From Dulcicalothrix desertica PCC 7102 (lineage in GTDB: Bacteria > Cyanobacteriota > Cyanobacteriia > Cyanobacteriales > Nostocaceae): a stretch of DNA of 64,000 bases. The stretch covers positions 179,017 through 243,016 of the forward strand of contig NZ_RSCL01000018.1 in NCBI RefSeq assembly GCF_003991905.1, in the 5' to 3' direction. Position 1 is the first letter of the stretch; each line of letters begins with the position of its first letter. Both the position numbers and the translations under genes were made by a program. Below, piece by piece: positions 8,995-17,092 of this stretch. A model generated the notes under the pieces. The model saw nothing but the letters and a program-made list of their open reading frames with translations. It was not told the DNA's origin and made no database searches.

Positions 8995-9563
8995 CTATTT
9001 AATACTGTTTTTTACAAGAGAGTACAAACTTGTCCTTGATAAAAATAATAACTCTTAATTTTTAATAAAAAACACGATTTTTTTGCAAAATCATAGTTTA
9101 TATGCTGAATTGTAAAATTTTTATATTCTTTTTAACATCAATTTTATATTTTCTTAATAATTTGACATCATCTCCTCCCAAAAACCCGAATATCCGAACC
9201 AACATTAGCATCCGTAGTAGCATCCGTAGGTTGGGTAAAGCGCAGCGTCACCCAACAAACTCACTATCGTTGAAAAGTCCATAATCGATGCTTAATACAA
9301 ACCAAGTATTCACAAACCAAAGCATTTCATAATATTTAGGTATATTTACCATAAATTAGTACAAAGTTTACATCTACCTTAAGGAATACCCTGCACACTT
9401 GCTTATCTCGTCAGTAATAATTGGAATATCAAAAATCAAATTTCAACTCACCCAACTAAAGGTATTTTTATACCTCACTCTTTGCCGTGCAATGTTTGCA
9501 GATAGCAGATTTTGCGCTTTACAAATGTTTTTAATGAAATCATCAGAACAAATTGGTTTGAAA
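8995..9563. other. Gene-poor spacer with a GTTGGGT palindrome
   Basis: No convincing gene was found in this A+T-rich stretch. A hairpin at 9229-9256 (GTTGGGT ... ACCCAAC) belongs to a family also present at 22678-22702 and 46604-46621. Two short open frames here (one at 9102-9284) run through repeat sequence and are not credited. Confidence 0.5.
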
Positions 9564-9809
9564 ATGCATCAACATAATCCAGGTAGCAAAACTAACAAAG
9601 TAATCGGCGCCGTTATTGTGATAAAGCTAGTAGTGACAAGTTACTTTAGCTGTCAATTTGTTGGTTCTTGGATAAATTACTACCAACAGACTGCAAATAC
9701 GTACCCAACATCACTTCCTTGGGTAAGCACAAAAACAGACTGCGAACATCGTGGTAAAGAATGGCGTAACGAAAAATGTTGGGACTCAGAACACAGTATG
9801 TTGTTCTAG
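9564..9809 (+). CDS. Small membrane-anchored conserved protein
   Basis: The 81-residue protein starts MHQHNPGSKTN, has one membrane segment (about residues 13-38) and a C-terminal tail with two cysteines in CEHRGKEWRNEKCWD. This tail resembles short cyanobacterial hypothetical proteins I have no function for. A longer in-frame start at 9399 is possible, but its added residues look like translated spacer. The single GGCGCC palindrome lies inside the membrane-segment codons. Confidence 0.55.
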   Translation: MHQHNPGSKTNKVIGAVIVIKLVVTSYFSCQFVGSWINYYQQTANTYPTSLPWVSTKTDCEHRGKEWRNEKCWDSEHSMLF

Positions 9810-9824
9810 AAACATAATTATTCT

Positions 9825-9891
9825 CTTGTGGAATGGGCTTAAGATTGCCCGTTCCATCCAAAAGGGCGGGCAAGGATGCCCACCCCACAAG
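9825..9891. repeat. CTTGTGG palindromic repeat, copy 1
   Basis: CTTGTGGAATGGGC ... GCCCACCCCACAAG forms a long inverted repeat with an inner GGGCAAGGATGCCC-type hairpin. A near-identical copy is at 46635-46700, and shorter relatives are at 41787-41805, 39390-39412 and 55496-55514. It lies between convergent genes and could act as a terminator. Confidence 0.8.
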
Positions 9892-9911
9892 ATACAGATA
9901 TAAAACAACGA

Positions 9912-10118
9912 TTAATTAAGCGTTAAAGCATTTACAGGTACTTCATCCCAAGAAGTAACCTTGCGTAGTCTTGCCTGCCAACCCCACGCTTTTTGGATTT
10001 CGGTCAAATTTTTTTGAAAAGACTCGTGGCAGTCTTTGGCATGGGACTCGCTACTTGTAGCAATACACGCATGAATCATACCAGACGCATCAATTTGTTC
10101 GTTTACCCAAATAGTCAT
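9912..10118 (-). CDS. Small conserved cyanobacterial protein of unknown function
   Basis: The 68-residue soluble protein starts MTIWVNEQIDASG and contains a His/Cys pair region (IHAC, DCHESF) and ends SWDEVPVNALTLN. I recognise the pattern as a short conserved cyanobacterial hypothetical but know no function. The stop lies 20 bp beyond the CTTGTGG palindrome that separates it from the convergent gene. Confidence 0.65.
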   Translation of the reverse strand: MTIWVNEQIDASGMIHACIATSSESHAKDCHESFQKNLTEIQKAWGWQARLRKVTSWDEVPVNALTLN

Positions 10119-10317
10119 ATAATTCCCCCAAGTACTTGAGTTCTTTAAAATATTACGCGATTTTCTACTTCTATTAAAGCCTATTTACAAAGTTCTTATT
10201 TTTTCGCAATGAGTCGTAAAATATATAAAACCACAAAGGACACAAAGAAGCAACGACCATGCTGGGGTTTACTCTGAGTCACGCAAGTGGCTTGACATAA
10301 AGCGAAGACAAGTGAGA

Positions 10318-11424
10318 TTATTCTCTCAAACGGCGCCTGCGTCTTCTTCTGGGCTGATTTTCATGATATTTTTGAATTTCTTGAGCATTTGCTAAAAGTA
10401 ATTTGGCTATTTCTATTTTTATTTCGGTTAGTTTATCTGAGTCTTGCGTATTTGTCCCATCTAATATTTGCAGTGCAGTACCAATATAGTTAGTTGTCAT
10501 TAGTGCTTCAATGTGCCTATTTGCTTGCACAATGCTTGACCTATATATAAATAAAGAGATAAGGCTGATGATTTGAGTTAGTGTACCTGTTATAGAGCCA
10601 ACTAATATTAAGGTTAAACTTGGTTTTTGATATACTAGTGCAATTGTAAATGCTACTAAACCAAAGCCGCATAACATCGTGATAACACTTAATCGAAATA
10701 TCCAATCTATTTGTTGAAGGTTTCGATTAAAGTATGCTGAAAGTGTCGCTGTTGAGATATCCCACGCTGGTTTTACTTTGTCTTGACTTTGAGATGTTAA
10801 GTTTGCAGCAGCTTGATAATTGCTTTCTGTAATATATGTTAACTGGTTTGGTAGGTTATCTAAGATTGTCCAAATTATTAAACTTAATATTGTGCCAAGT
10901 GCTAAAACTATACTAGCTCCAAAAAAGCTAAATTTATCAAGTATATAGTTATATCTTAGTAAGAAAGCTAATACTACTCCTACTATTAACAAGAATAAGA
11001 AGAAAATTATATATATAGATATTCTACCCGATTTACTTGCTGAAATATAGTATCCGTTCAGGGGGGCGCCTGATATTGAAGTAGACGGGTTGAGTTCAAT
11101 ACTTCTTAAAAATCTTCTCGGTAATACTATGTAGTCTTCATTTATACCTTGCCTAATTAAGTCTTTTGCTATTTTCTTCTTGGTTTTATCAACTCTAATT
11201 TCGACTCCTTTACCTCTCAAAACTACAAGAATAATTATTGCATTAATTTCTCGTCCTCTTTTCCAACCAGTTTTTACAAGTGCATATTGGTTGTTAGAGT
11301 CATCAAATTTTGTTTCTACATCTATTGTTTTGCCTTTGGGTATTGAACTGGCATAGTGGAGAATAACGTTTTTGACGATTTCTCTATGTTCGATGATGAT
11401 ATCGGTACTATCGGAGACATTCAT
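10318..11424 (-). CDS. XisI-like domain fused to a four-helix membrane module (TRADD-N-associated type)
   Basis: Residues 10-102 resemble XisI, the fdxN-element excision control family: HREIVKNVILHYAS, then YALVKTGWKRGRE and KDLIRQGINEDYIVLP. After a linker come membrane segments near 136-156, 167-187, 243-263 and 271-294. The stretch from YFNRNLQQIDWIFR (231) through IYRSSIVQANRH (294-305) to EIAKLLLANA (338-347) matches my recollection of the cyanobacterial TRADD-N-associated two-transmembrane domain found in bacterial conflict systems. The C-terminus is a run of arginines (RRRRRRRLRE). The usual XisI stands alone beside XisH, so this fusion is unusual. No XisH gene is adjacent. Function is unknown. 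Confidence 0.7.
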   Translation of the reverse strand: MNVSDSTDIIIEHREIVKNVILHYASSIPKGKTIDVETKFDDSNNQYALVKTGWKRGREINAIIILVVLRGKGVEIRVDKTKKKIAKDLIRQGINEDYIVLPRRFLRSIELNPSTSISGAPLNGYYISASKSGRISIYIIFFLFLLIVGVVLAFLLRYNYILDKFSFFGASIVLALGTILSLIIWTILDNLPNQLTYITESNYQAAANLTSQSQDKVKPAWDISTATLSAYFNRNLQQIDWIFRLSVITMLCGFGLVAFTIALVYQKPSLTLILVGSITGTLTQIISLISLFIYRSSIVQANRHIEALMTTNYIGTALQILDGTNTQDSDKLTEIKIEIAKLLLANAQEIQKYHENQPRRRRRRRLRE

Positions 11425-11527
11425 ATAGTTTAATTTACTGCGTTTTTACACGTTATTTGATATGAGTGTAATTTTAGATTTAGGTTTAGGACTTAACGTT
11501 GGTGGTAGTCGCAAGGCGCCTTATCTT

Positions 11528-11642
11528 ACATCTTGCAGCATTCTCAATAAGCTTAAAGAAACCGGGCTTATGTACGAAAAATCAACGTTTTATAGCAAAG
11601 TCTTTGTCAAGAAGCCCGGTTTCTAGGACTGGTGCAAGATGT
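11528..11642. repeat. Nested inverted repeat containing the AAACCGGG motif
   Basis: Outer arms ACATCTTGCA and TGCAAGATGT enclose inner arms AGAAACCGGGCTT and AAGCCCGGTTTCT. Related AAACCGGGTTTCT sequences lie at 27229-27297, 34008-34022, 36703-36769 and 40148-40165. It occupies the spacer downstream of two Rpn remnants. Confidence 0.75.
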
Positions 11643-11660
11643 GAGTTATGCTTATATTTG

Positions 11661-11790
11661 TTGGATTTGCTCTGATGAAGCTCCCGCTTTTAGAAGGTTG
11701 ATGACTATTTGTCGTATGCTTTGCTCCTGGCGCCTTCTTGTAAAATTGATTGGTAAATTACTGACTCGCGCATAATATTTTTCCTTGCCT
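11661..11790 (-). pseudogene. Rpn-family C-terminal fragment, decayed duplicate
   Basis: This stretch is a close match of the region 11903-12022 in the adjacent Rpn remnant: both carry the same run of codons from ATG(C)GCGAGTCAG through the AAGGCGCC site to the leucine-rich AGxSLE segment. It lacks any N-terminal half, and small indels break the frame. It looks like a partial tandem duplication that has since decayed. Confidence 0.6.
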
Positions 11791-11875
11791 GATGTTGGAG
11801 ATAGTGCGTGAAATAGCGACATTCCACCCTACTTATCTACTCTTGCTGATTTTCTTCTTGTTCTGCTTGTATTTG

Positions 11876-12331
11876 TTAGATTTTTTCTACTGTTAAACCA
11901 GTTACTTGTGTGATTAATTCTAGTGAAGCTCCCGCTTTCAAAAGGTTAACGACTATTTGTCGTTCTTTTTCGTCGGCGCCTTCTTGTAATATTGATTGAT
12001 AAATTACTGACTCGCGCATGTTGTCTCTCCTTAGCAAACGTTGAATAAGTGCTTCGTCTAGTACCAACCCGGCAAGAATAGCCGTAGATGCCATGACGTT
12101 GTTTTGTGTTCTTGGGTTGGTAATGTTTTCTATTTGGGCTGCTACAGACTGCAATATGCTGTCTTTAGTACTAGTATCGCTCAAAACAGCTAATGGTAAC
12201 AAGCCAGGATTGGCCATGAATTTGCTTGTAGGTTGTTCCCACAGACGGATGACTTGAAATCGATGAGTTGTATTTTTTAGTTTAAATGTATTTGTTTTAA
12301 CTAGTTTTAAATCTTTTTTGCTTGTGACTTT
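11876..12331 (-). pseudogene. Rpn-family nuclease, N-terminally truncated remnant
   Basis: The frame encodes the C-terminal half of an Rpn-type protein: upstream codons read HRFQVIRLWEQPTSKFM, followed by PGLLPLAVLSDT, ASTAILAGLVLDEALI and ESVIYQSILQEG. The catalytic PD-(D/E)XK half is missing. An ATG at 12217 permits a 113-residue product, but homology continues upstream of it, so the gene is broken. The frame runs open into the AbrB remnant at 12334. Confidence 0.7.
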
Positions 12332-12333
12332 TT

Positions 12334-12880
12334 TCAGATATATATAAATATGTGTTGACTGATGCTCTTGCTATTAAATGGTATGAGAATAACTACGGAT
12401 GTAACGCGAAATACTTGCGAAAGTGCTACTAGTGTGACGTTACGGTTATAGTCTGCTGCTATTGCTGCCATTACCCCTACTCCACCTGGTACTGTTGCTA
12501 GCATTGCTGTAAATAGATTTATTTTTGCTAGTCGCGAGTATATGTAACCTGTACAGGCGCCGCTTAGGAGTAAGAATAAGGTGAGAATTATATAAATGGG
12601 TATACTTGTTGCTATGTTAGTAAAGTCTGCACGTGCGTTTGAGTGGTTTGAGAAGGATTGTGTCACTACAGAAGTATCTATATATAGCTGGATAGCTTCG
12701 ACATACTATCACTCCGGCGCCTATCCCTGAGAGTATCCATGTTATTCCACCTAGGTTTAGTGATACTCCTATGTAACCTAACGGTGCGGCTAGTAACATT
12801 TCTAAACATAGTTTTGTAATTGTTGGCTCATGTTTAGGCACCTGTGTTTGGGTTACGGGGAATGTTTGATTGATTAACAC
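12334..12880 (-). pseudogene. AbrB-family membrane transporter, frameshifted and truncated
   Basis: Two minus-strand frames (12617-12880 and 12334-12666) encode consecutive parts of one AbrB-type membrane protein: LGYIGVSLNLGGITWILSGIGAG in the first, then LSGACTGYIYSRLAK and ATVPGGVGVMAAIAADYN in the second. The frame changes near 12660-12700, and the second half of the usual about 350-residue protein is absent, replaced by the Rpn remnant. AbrB transporters are multi-pass inner-membrane proteins of poorly defined substrate, unrelated to the AbrB DNA-binding regulator. Confidence 0.75.
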
Positions 12881-13070
12881 GTTGATTAAAAAGGTTGATT
12901 TTATAAGGGTTTTCAGTAGGGGTTGGTGGGGTAATTACTATAGATAATTACTTGTAAACCTCCTTTAAGTTCTTTGTCTTGTTTGTTAACTTGTAGTTAT
13001 TATTTCTTTACATTTTCACATTAACCCGGACGGTAGACTTATACACCTACTCGCCGTTAGATTTATTACC

Positions 13071-13133
13071 CTAACTTCTAACTCCTAACTCCTAACTCCT
13101 AACTCCTAACTCCTAACTCCTAACTCCTAACTC
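13071..13133. repeat. Tandem heptamer array (CTAACTC)9
   Basis: Nine units of CTAACTC (the first is CTAACTT) end two bases before the photolyase ATG. They therefore occupy the place where a ribosome-binding site would be. Short tandemly repeated heptamers (STRR) are known in heterocystous cyanobacteria. A second array with the same unit is at 57039-57094. Confidence 0.95.
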
Positions 13134-13135
13134 CC

Positions 13136-14689
13136 ATGCATATTCTTTGGTTTCGTCGTGATTTACGTTTGACTGATAATGAATGCCTTTCGTTGGCTTG
13201 TGCTAGGGATGCTTCTGTGTTGCCTTGTTTTGTTATTGACCCCTGGTTTTATGAGCGGTGGGCTGATATTGGTAATGCTCGCGTTAGGTTTTTGTTTGAG
13301 TCTTTGGAAAATCTTGATGCGAACCTACGGATGTTGGGTAGTCAACTTTATTTGTTTGAAGGTGATGCTGCGACTGTTATTAAAGATTTGACGAAGGTGT
13401 TGCTCGAAAAAAATATTGGTCAACCTAAGTTGTTTTTTAACCGTGATGTTCAGGTTGAGTATGGTATTGAGCGCGATAATCATATTATTGATTTTTATAA
13501 GTCGCTCAATCTTGACTATCATGTTGGTTTAGCCAATTTTCTTCAAGCTGATGATAATCACCGTGATGAGTGGTTTAATGAGTATTATAGTTACCAGCGT
13601 CATCCTATTTATCCACAGCCTTTACATATTAATACCCCTCAGTTGTCTTTTAATATTCCGCAGCTTACTTTTAGACAATTAAAGAAGAAGTACCGCGCGT
13701 TTTGGCAAACTGGTAAGGTTTATTTTCCAGGAGGAGAAACCAAGGCTTTTGAAAAACTCGATTCTTTTCTGACATCTCGCTTTCATGGTTATCACTGGAA
13801 GTTATCGCGTCCTTGGCTTGCTCAAAAAGGCGCCACTTCGCATCTTTCACCGCATCTCACTTTTGGCACTATGTCTGTACGTCAAGTATATCAAAGCACT
13901 AAGCGACGTGCGGAAGAGTTAGCGCAAGACCCGAAAGCAGGTTTTTCGCTCAAAGCGTTTCGTGACCGTTTACGTTGGCATGATAGTTTTAGCCAAAGAT
14001 TATATTTTCACCCAGAAATTGCTCATACAAATCGCTTTCGAGAGTTTGATGAGTTGTATACACACGACGAATTAACACCTGAAAAACAACAATTATTTCG
14101 TGCTTGGCAATTGGGCGAAACTGGATTCCCTATGGTTGATGCTAGTATGCGACAATTAAAGACGATGGGATGGATGAATTTTAGGATGCGTGCGATGTGT
14201 GCCACTTTCCTAACTATTAATTGTGGTATATCGTGGCATCACGGCGCCAAACATTATATGAATTATTTGGTAGATGGTGATTTAGCTATTGATAACTGGC
14301 AATGGCAAATGCAAGCAGGTGTCACCAACCCTCTTAGTGATACGTTCCGTATTTATAACCCAACTAAAAATATTGAAGAACGTGACTCTGACCTGCGTTT
14401 TATTTCGTATTGGATACCCGAACTAAAAGGATATAGCGTACCCGAAATTATTCAAGGTGCATATCTGGGACGCAGCACTTATCCACAACCAATGCTAGAT
14501 TGGTCAGAAACACGTAAAATTAACGGTAAAATTGTCTCAGACCTACGTAAACAAGTCAAACAACGAATTATCGACGAAGGTGGAGATGAATTAGAAGGCG
14601 CCTTAGCTACCAAAAAAGCTGTTGATACCTATTGGCAATCTAAAGATAAACAATATCAAGAATATACCCAAAAATTAATCATCTCATAG
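13136..14689 (+). CDS. Cryptochrome/photolyase family flavoprotein
   Basis: The 517-residue protein has an N-terminal photolyase domain (ILWFRRDLRLTDNE, residues 3-16) and a C-terminal FAD-binding domain with GETGFPMVDASMRQL (near 325), WMNFRMRAMCATFL and DGDLAIDNWQWQMQAG. Such enzymes use light to repair pyrimidine dimers or act as blue-light receptors. The WQWQMQAGVTNP segment differs from classical class I CPD photolyases (usually WQWxxxxGTDA), so the exact subclass is uncertain. Translation starts directly after a (CTAACTC)9 array with no Shine-Dalgarno sequence, which may influence expression. Confidence 0.88.
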   Translation: MHILWFRRDLRLTDNECLSLACARDASVLPCFVIDPWFYERWADIGNARVRFLFESLENLDANLRMLGSQLYLFEGDAATVIKDLTKVLLEKNIGQPKLFFNRDVQVEYGIERDNHIIDFYKSLNLDYHVGLANFLQADDNHRDEWFNEYYSYQRHPIYPQPLHINTPQLSFNIPQLTFRQLKKKYRAFWQTGKVYFPGGETKAFEKLDSFLTSRFHGYHWKLSRPWLAQKGATSHLSPHLTFGTMSVRQVYQSTKRRAEELAQDPKAGFSLKAFRDRLRWHDSFSQRLYFHPEIAHTNRFREFDELYTHDELTPEKQQLFRAWQLGETGFPMVDASMRQLKTMGWMNFRMRAMCATFLTINCGISWHHGAKHYMNYLVDGDLAIDNWQWQMQAGVTNPLSDTFRIYNPTKNIEERDSDLRFISYWIPELKGYSVPEIIQGAYLGRSTYPQPMLDWSETRKINGKIVSDLRKQVKQRIIDEGGDELEGALATKKAVDTYWQSKDKQYQEYTQKLIIS

Positions 14690-14891
14690 GGATAACTAAC
14701 CGCCTGAAACAAAAATTTCGAGCTTACAAAAATCCTTGGTCATAACTATGGTTCATTTTGTAACCATAAGCAAATTTTATCTATTAAATCTTTAATTAGT
14801 GCATATGTTTGGGTGCAAATATTAAAAAAGTGTTAAGATAGACGCTGACGACTCGATTATCTAAGTTCACAACTACCTAGCACAGTTAAAA

Positions 14892-15278
14892 ATGAGTAAA
14901 TTAACTTTATTGGCAGTTGATGATAACGCCGATAGTTTAGAATTGCTAAAAATGATTCTCGATAGCTCAGTTAACTTCAATGTATTAACGGCGACATCAG
15001 CTAGTGAAGCTTGGCAAATTGTCACACAAGTTCAGCCAGATATATTAATTACTGATATAGTCATGCCTGTGGAGGATGGTTTTTCGCTAATTAAGAAAAT
15101 TAGGAGGCACGTCAACGAAAAAATCAGTAATATATCCGCTATTGCTGTAACTGCTTTAGCTGAAACTGAGTTAGCCAAGTATGAAACAAGTAATGGTTTT
15201 AATAAATTGATTTTTAAACCATTTGATTTTGATAATTTGATTGAAAATATTTATGCGATAATGCCACCATACTCTTAG
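14892..15278 (+). CDS. Single-domain response regulator (CheY-like)
   Basis: The 128-residue protein is a lone receiver domain. The acidic pocket is VDDN near residues 9-12, the phosphoacceptor Asp lies in ITDIVMP (about residue 55), the Thr in AVTALAE and the Lys in KLIFKPFDF. No output domain or histidine kinase is adjacent. It is separated by 25 bp from a small Cys-rich gene, so it probably heads a four-gene operon with that gene, a methyltransferase and DUF364. Confidence 0.88.
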   Translation: MSKLTLLAVDDNADSLELLKMILDSSVNFNVLTATSASEAWQIVTQVQPDILITDIVMPVEDGFSLIKKIRRHVNEKISNISAIAVTALAETELAKYETSNGFNKLIFKPFDFDNLIENIYAIMPPYS

Positions 15279-15303
15279 AAGTATCTAGGAGATATTTGGT
15301 AAT

Positions 15304-15507
15304 ATGTCAGAACTTATTGATAAACGAAATAAAACTCTATGTAATGATTGTATTTTTCATGTTTCAAGGCTAGGCACCATCGAGTGTACGCATCCAGAAG
15401 AGTTTGAAATTAATTGTTATAATATTACCTTCTGTAGTTCTTTTCAACCAATGCATGAGGTAGAAAGTCCGTGCGTTGCTTATGGTCAAGATGTGGAGAC
15501 ATTTTAG
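15304..15507 (+). CDS. Small cysteine-rich protein of unknown function
   Basis: The 67-residue protein has six cysteines (13, 16, 28, 38, 44, 57). C13-x2-C16 and later cysteines suggest a metal-binding or redox fold. I do not recognise the family. Its stop codon is directly followed by the ATG of the methyltransferase, so they are almost certainly translated from one mRNA. Confidence 0.7.
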   Translation: MSELIDKRNKTLCNDCIFHVSRLGTIECTHPEEFEINCYNITFCSSFQPMHEVESPCVAYGQDVETF

Positions 15508-16191
15508 ATGCAGCGAGTACTCGAACCAGAAGTCATGGATACCTTACAAGAGGCTATCGAATATGATGCAATGGATTTTACTAATGTTAACACCGCATTT
15601 GCAGAACACGCAATTAGTTTAGGCGCCTCTGGTTTAGTGTTAGATGCAGGTACAGGGACAGCACGTATTCCAATTTTAATGTGTCAATTAATGTGTCAAC
15701 GGTGCCCAAATTTACAAATCATTGGCATAGACCTTGCGGAGAATATGCTAAAAATAGGCGCCAAGAATATAGAAGCAGCAGGATTACAACAACAAATATC
15801 ACTTGAACTCGTAGATTCTAAAAATTTACCATATCAAGATGGACAATTTGATATGGTGATGTCCAACAGCTTAGTTCACCACCTACCCGACCCAATACCC
15901 TTCTTTACTGAAATTAAACGAGTATTGAAACCAAACGGAGCGATTTTTATTCGCGATTTACTTCGACCTGTAAATGAAGCGACCATTAATAGCATAGTTG
16001 AAAGTATTGGTACTGAGTATAATGAACACCAAACAATGTTATTTCGAGACTCACTACATGCCGCATTTACTATTCCAGAAGTTGAAGAAATGCTAGAAAT
16101 CGCTGGAATAACAGGTGTTAAAGTTTACCAATCATCTGAGTTACATTGGACAGCGGAAATTGGCAACGGATGTAACGGATGTAACGGATGA
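15508..16191 (+). CDS. Class I SAM-dependent methyltransferase
   Basis: This 227-residue protein carries motif I (LDAGTGTARIP, about residues 46-56), an acidic residue in GIDLAENM, and the post-core LPYQDGQFDMVMSN and VLKPNGAIFIRDL, as in UbiE-like small-molecule methyltransferases. The substrate is unknown. The C-terminus ends NGCNGCNG, and these residues are encoded by the AACGGATGT repeat at 16162-16195, so the natural end may have been about eight residues shorter. It abuts the Cys-rich gene upstream, and DUF364 starts just past the repeat. Confidence 0.85.
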   Translation: MQRVLEPEVMDTLQEAIEYDAMDFTNVNTAFAEHAISLGASGLVLDAGTGTARIPILMCQLMCQRCPNLQIIGIDLAENMLKIGAKNIEAAGLQQQISLELVDSKNLPYQDGQFDMVMSNSLVHHLPDPIPFFTEIKRVLKPNGAIFIRDLLRPVNEATINSIVESIGTEYNEHQTMLFRDSLHAAFTIPEVEEMLEIAGITGVKVYQSSELHWTAEIGNGCNGCNG

Positions 16192-16262
16192 GTTATGGAT
16201 TACAAATAAAGTTTAATCGTCTAAAATCAATTATCCGTTACATCCGTTTATAATCCGTTGCC
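16162..16262. repeat. 9-mer repeat hairpin (AACGGATGT family), copy 2
   Basis: GGCAACGGATGTAACGGAT on the left and ATCCGTTA/ATCCGTTGCC on the right form a long inverted repeat with about a 35-bp loop. The left arm encodes the C-terminus of the methyltransferase. The right arm ends two bases before the DUF364 ATG. Confidence 0.9.
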
Positions 16263-16264
16263 AA

Positions 16265-17017
16265 ATGCACCCACGAGAAATTTATAATCTTTTATTAGAC
16301 TCAGCTTCAACAGACACAGTAGTAAAAGAAATAATTATTGGACTGACTTGGACATACTGCTCTTCAGAAGGAATAGGGTTATGTATGAGTCCTGGTCAAC
16401 CAACCCGTACTTTACCCTGGTCGGGAACTTTAGTAAATCAAAAAATTAAAGATTTGGCGCCTTGGTTGAAATCTTGGGATAGTTATCAAGCTACTATAGG
16501 TATGGCAGCTATCAATGCTGTAATTAACGCTTCTTCTTCACTTATCGCAGCATCGGCGCCATTATATCCCAAAGTTTCTGGTAATTTGGCGGTTTTTGAA
16601 CATTTTTTACCATTAATTCGGGGAAAAAAAGTAGTAGTTATCGGACGTTATCCTGGGTTATCACAATACGAACAAGAGATAGATTTGAAAGTACTCGAAC
16701 GTCAACCGAGTTCGCAAGACCTTCCTGATACTGCTTGCGAGTATATTTTACCAGAAGCCGATTGGGTATTTTTAACGGCAACCTCAATAGTCAACAAAAC
16801 ATTTCCTCGTTTAGTTGAGTTATCACAAAACGCGAAACTCGTATTGATGGGTCCTACTGTACCCTGGTTGCCAGAACTAGGAGAAATGGGAATTGATTAT
16901 TTGGCAGGTGTTACGGTTACTCACCAAGAATTACTCAGACAAACGATAGCTGAAGGAGGTGGAACTAGAATTTTTGAAACAGGTGTGCAGTATCGTGTTT
17001 TAGAGTTAGCATCTTAA
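16265..17017 (+). CDS. DUF364/DUF4213-type Rossmann protein
   Basis: The 250-residue protein has an N-terminal DUF4213-like region (1-105) and a C-terminal DUF364 Rossmann-like region (GKKVVVIGRYPGL near 125; DWVFLTATSIVNKT near 172; LMGPTVPWLPEL near 203). This family has been proposed to bind or chelate metals, but the reaction is unknown. It lies downstream of the SAM methyltransferase and may act with it on the same small molecule. Its start codon follows the inverted repeat at 16162-16262. Confidence 0.78.
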   Translation: MHPREIYNLLLDSASTDTVVKEIIIGLTWTYCSSEGIGLCMSPGQPTRTLPWSGTLVNQKIKDLAPWLKSWDSYQATIGMAAINAVINASSSLIAASAPLYPKVSGNLAVFEHFLPLIRGKKVVVIGRYPGLSQYEQEIDLKVLERQPSSQDLPDTACEYILPEADWVFLTATSIVNKTFPRLVELSQNAKLVLMGPTVPWLPELGEMGIDYLAGVTVTHQELLRQTIAEGGGTRIFETGVQYRVLELAS

Positions 17018-17092
17018 CATATGAAAATCTTATATTTCTCAATGATATCTGCATTTCCTGCTAAATTGATGTTGCCAATGTAAAGTAGGGTG

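Noticed and set aside
9102..9284. 60-residue plus-strand open frame
   Set aside because: It runs through a repeat and shows no protein-like features.
13071..13133. CRISPR array
   Set aside because: The 7-bp units are contiguous with no spacers; it is a tandem repeat.
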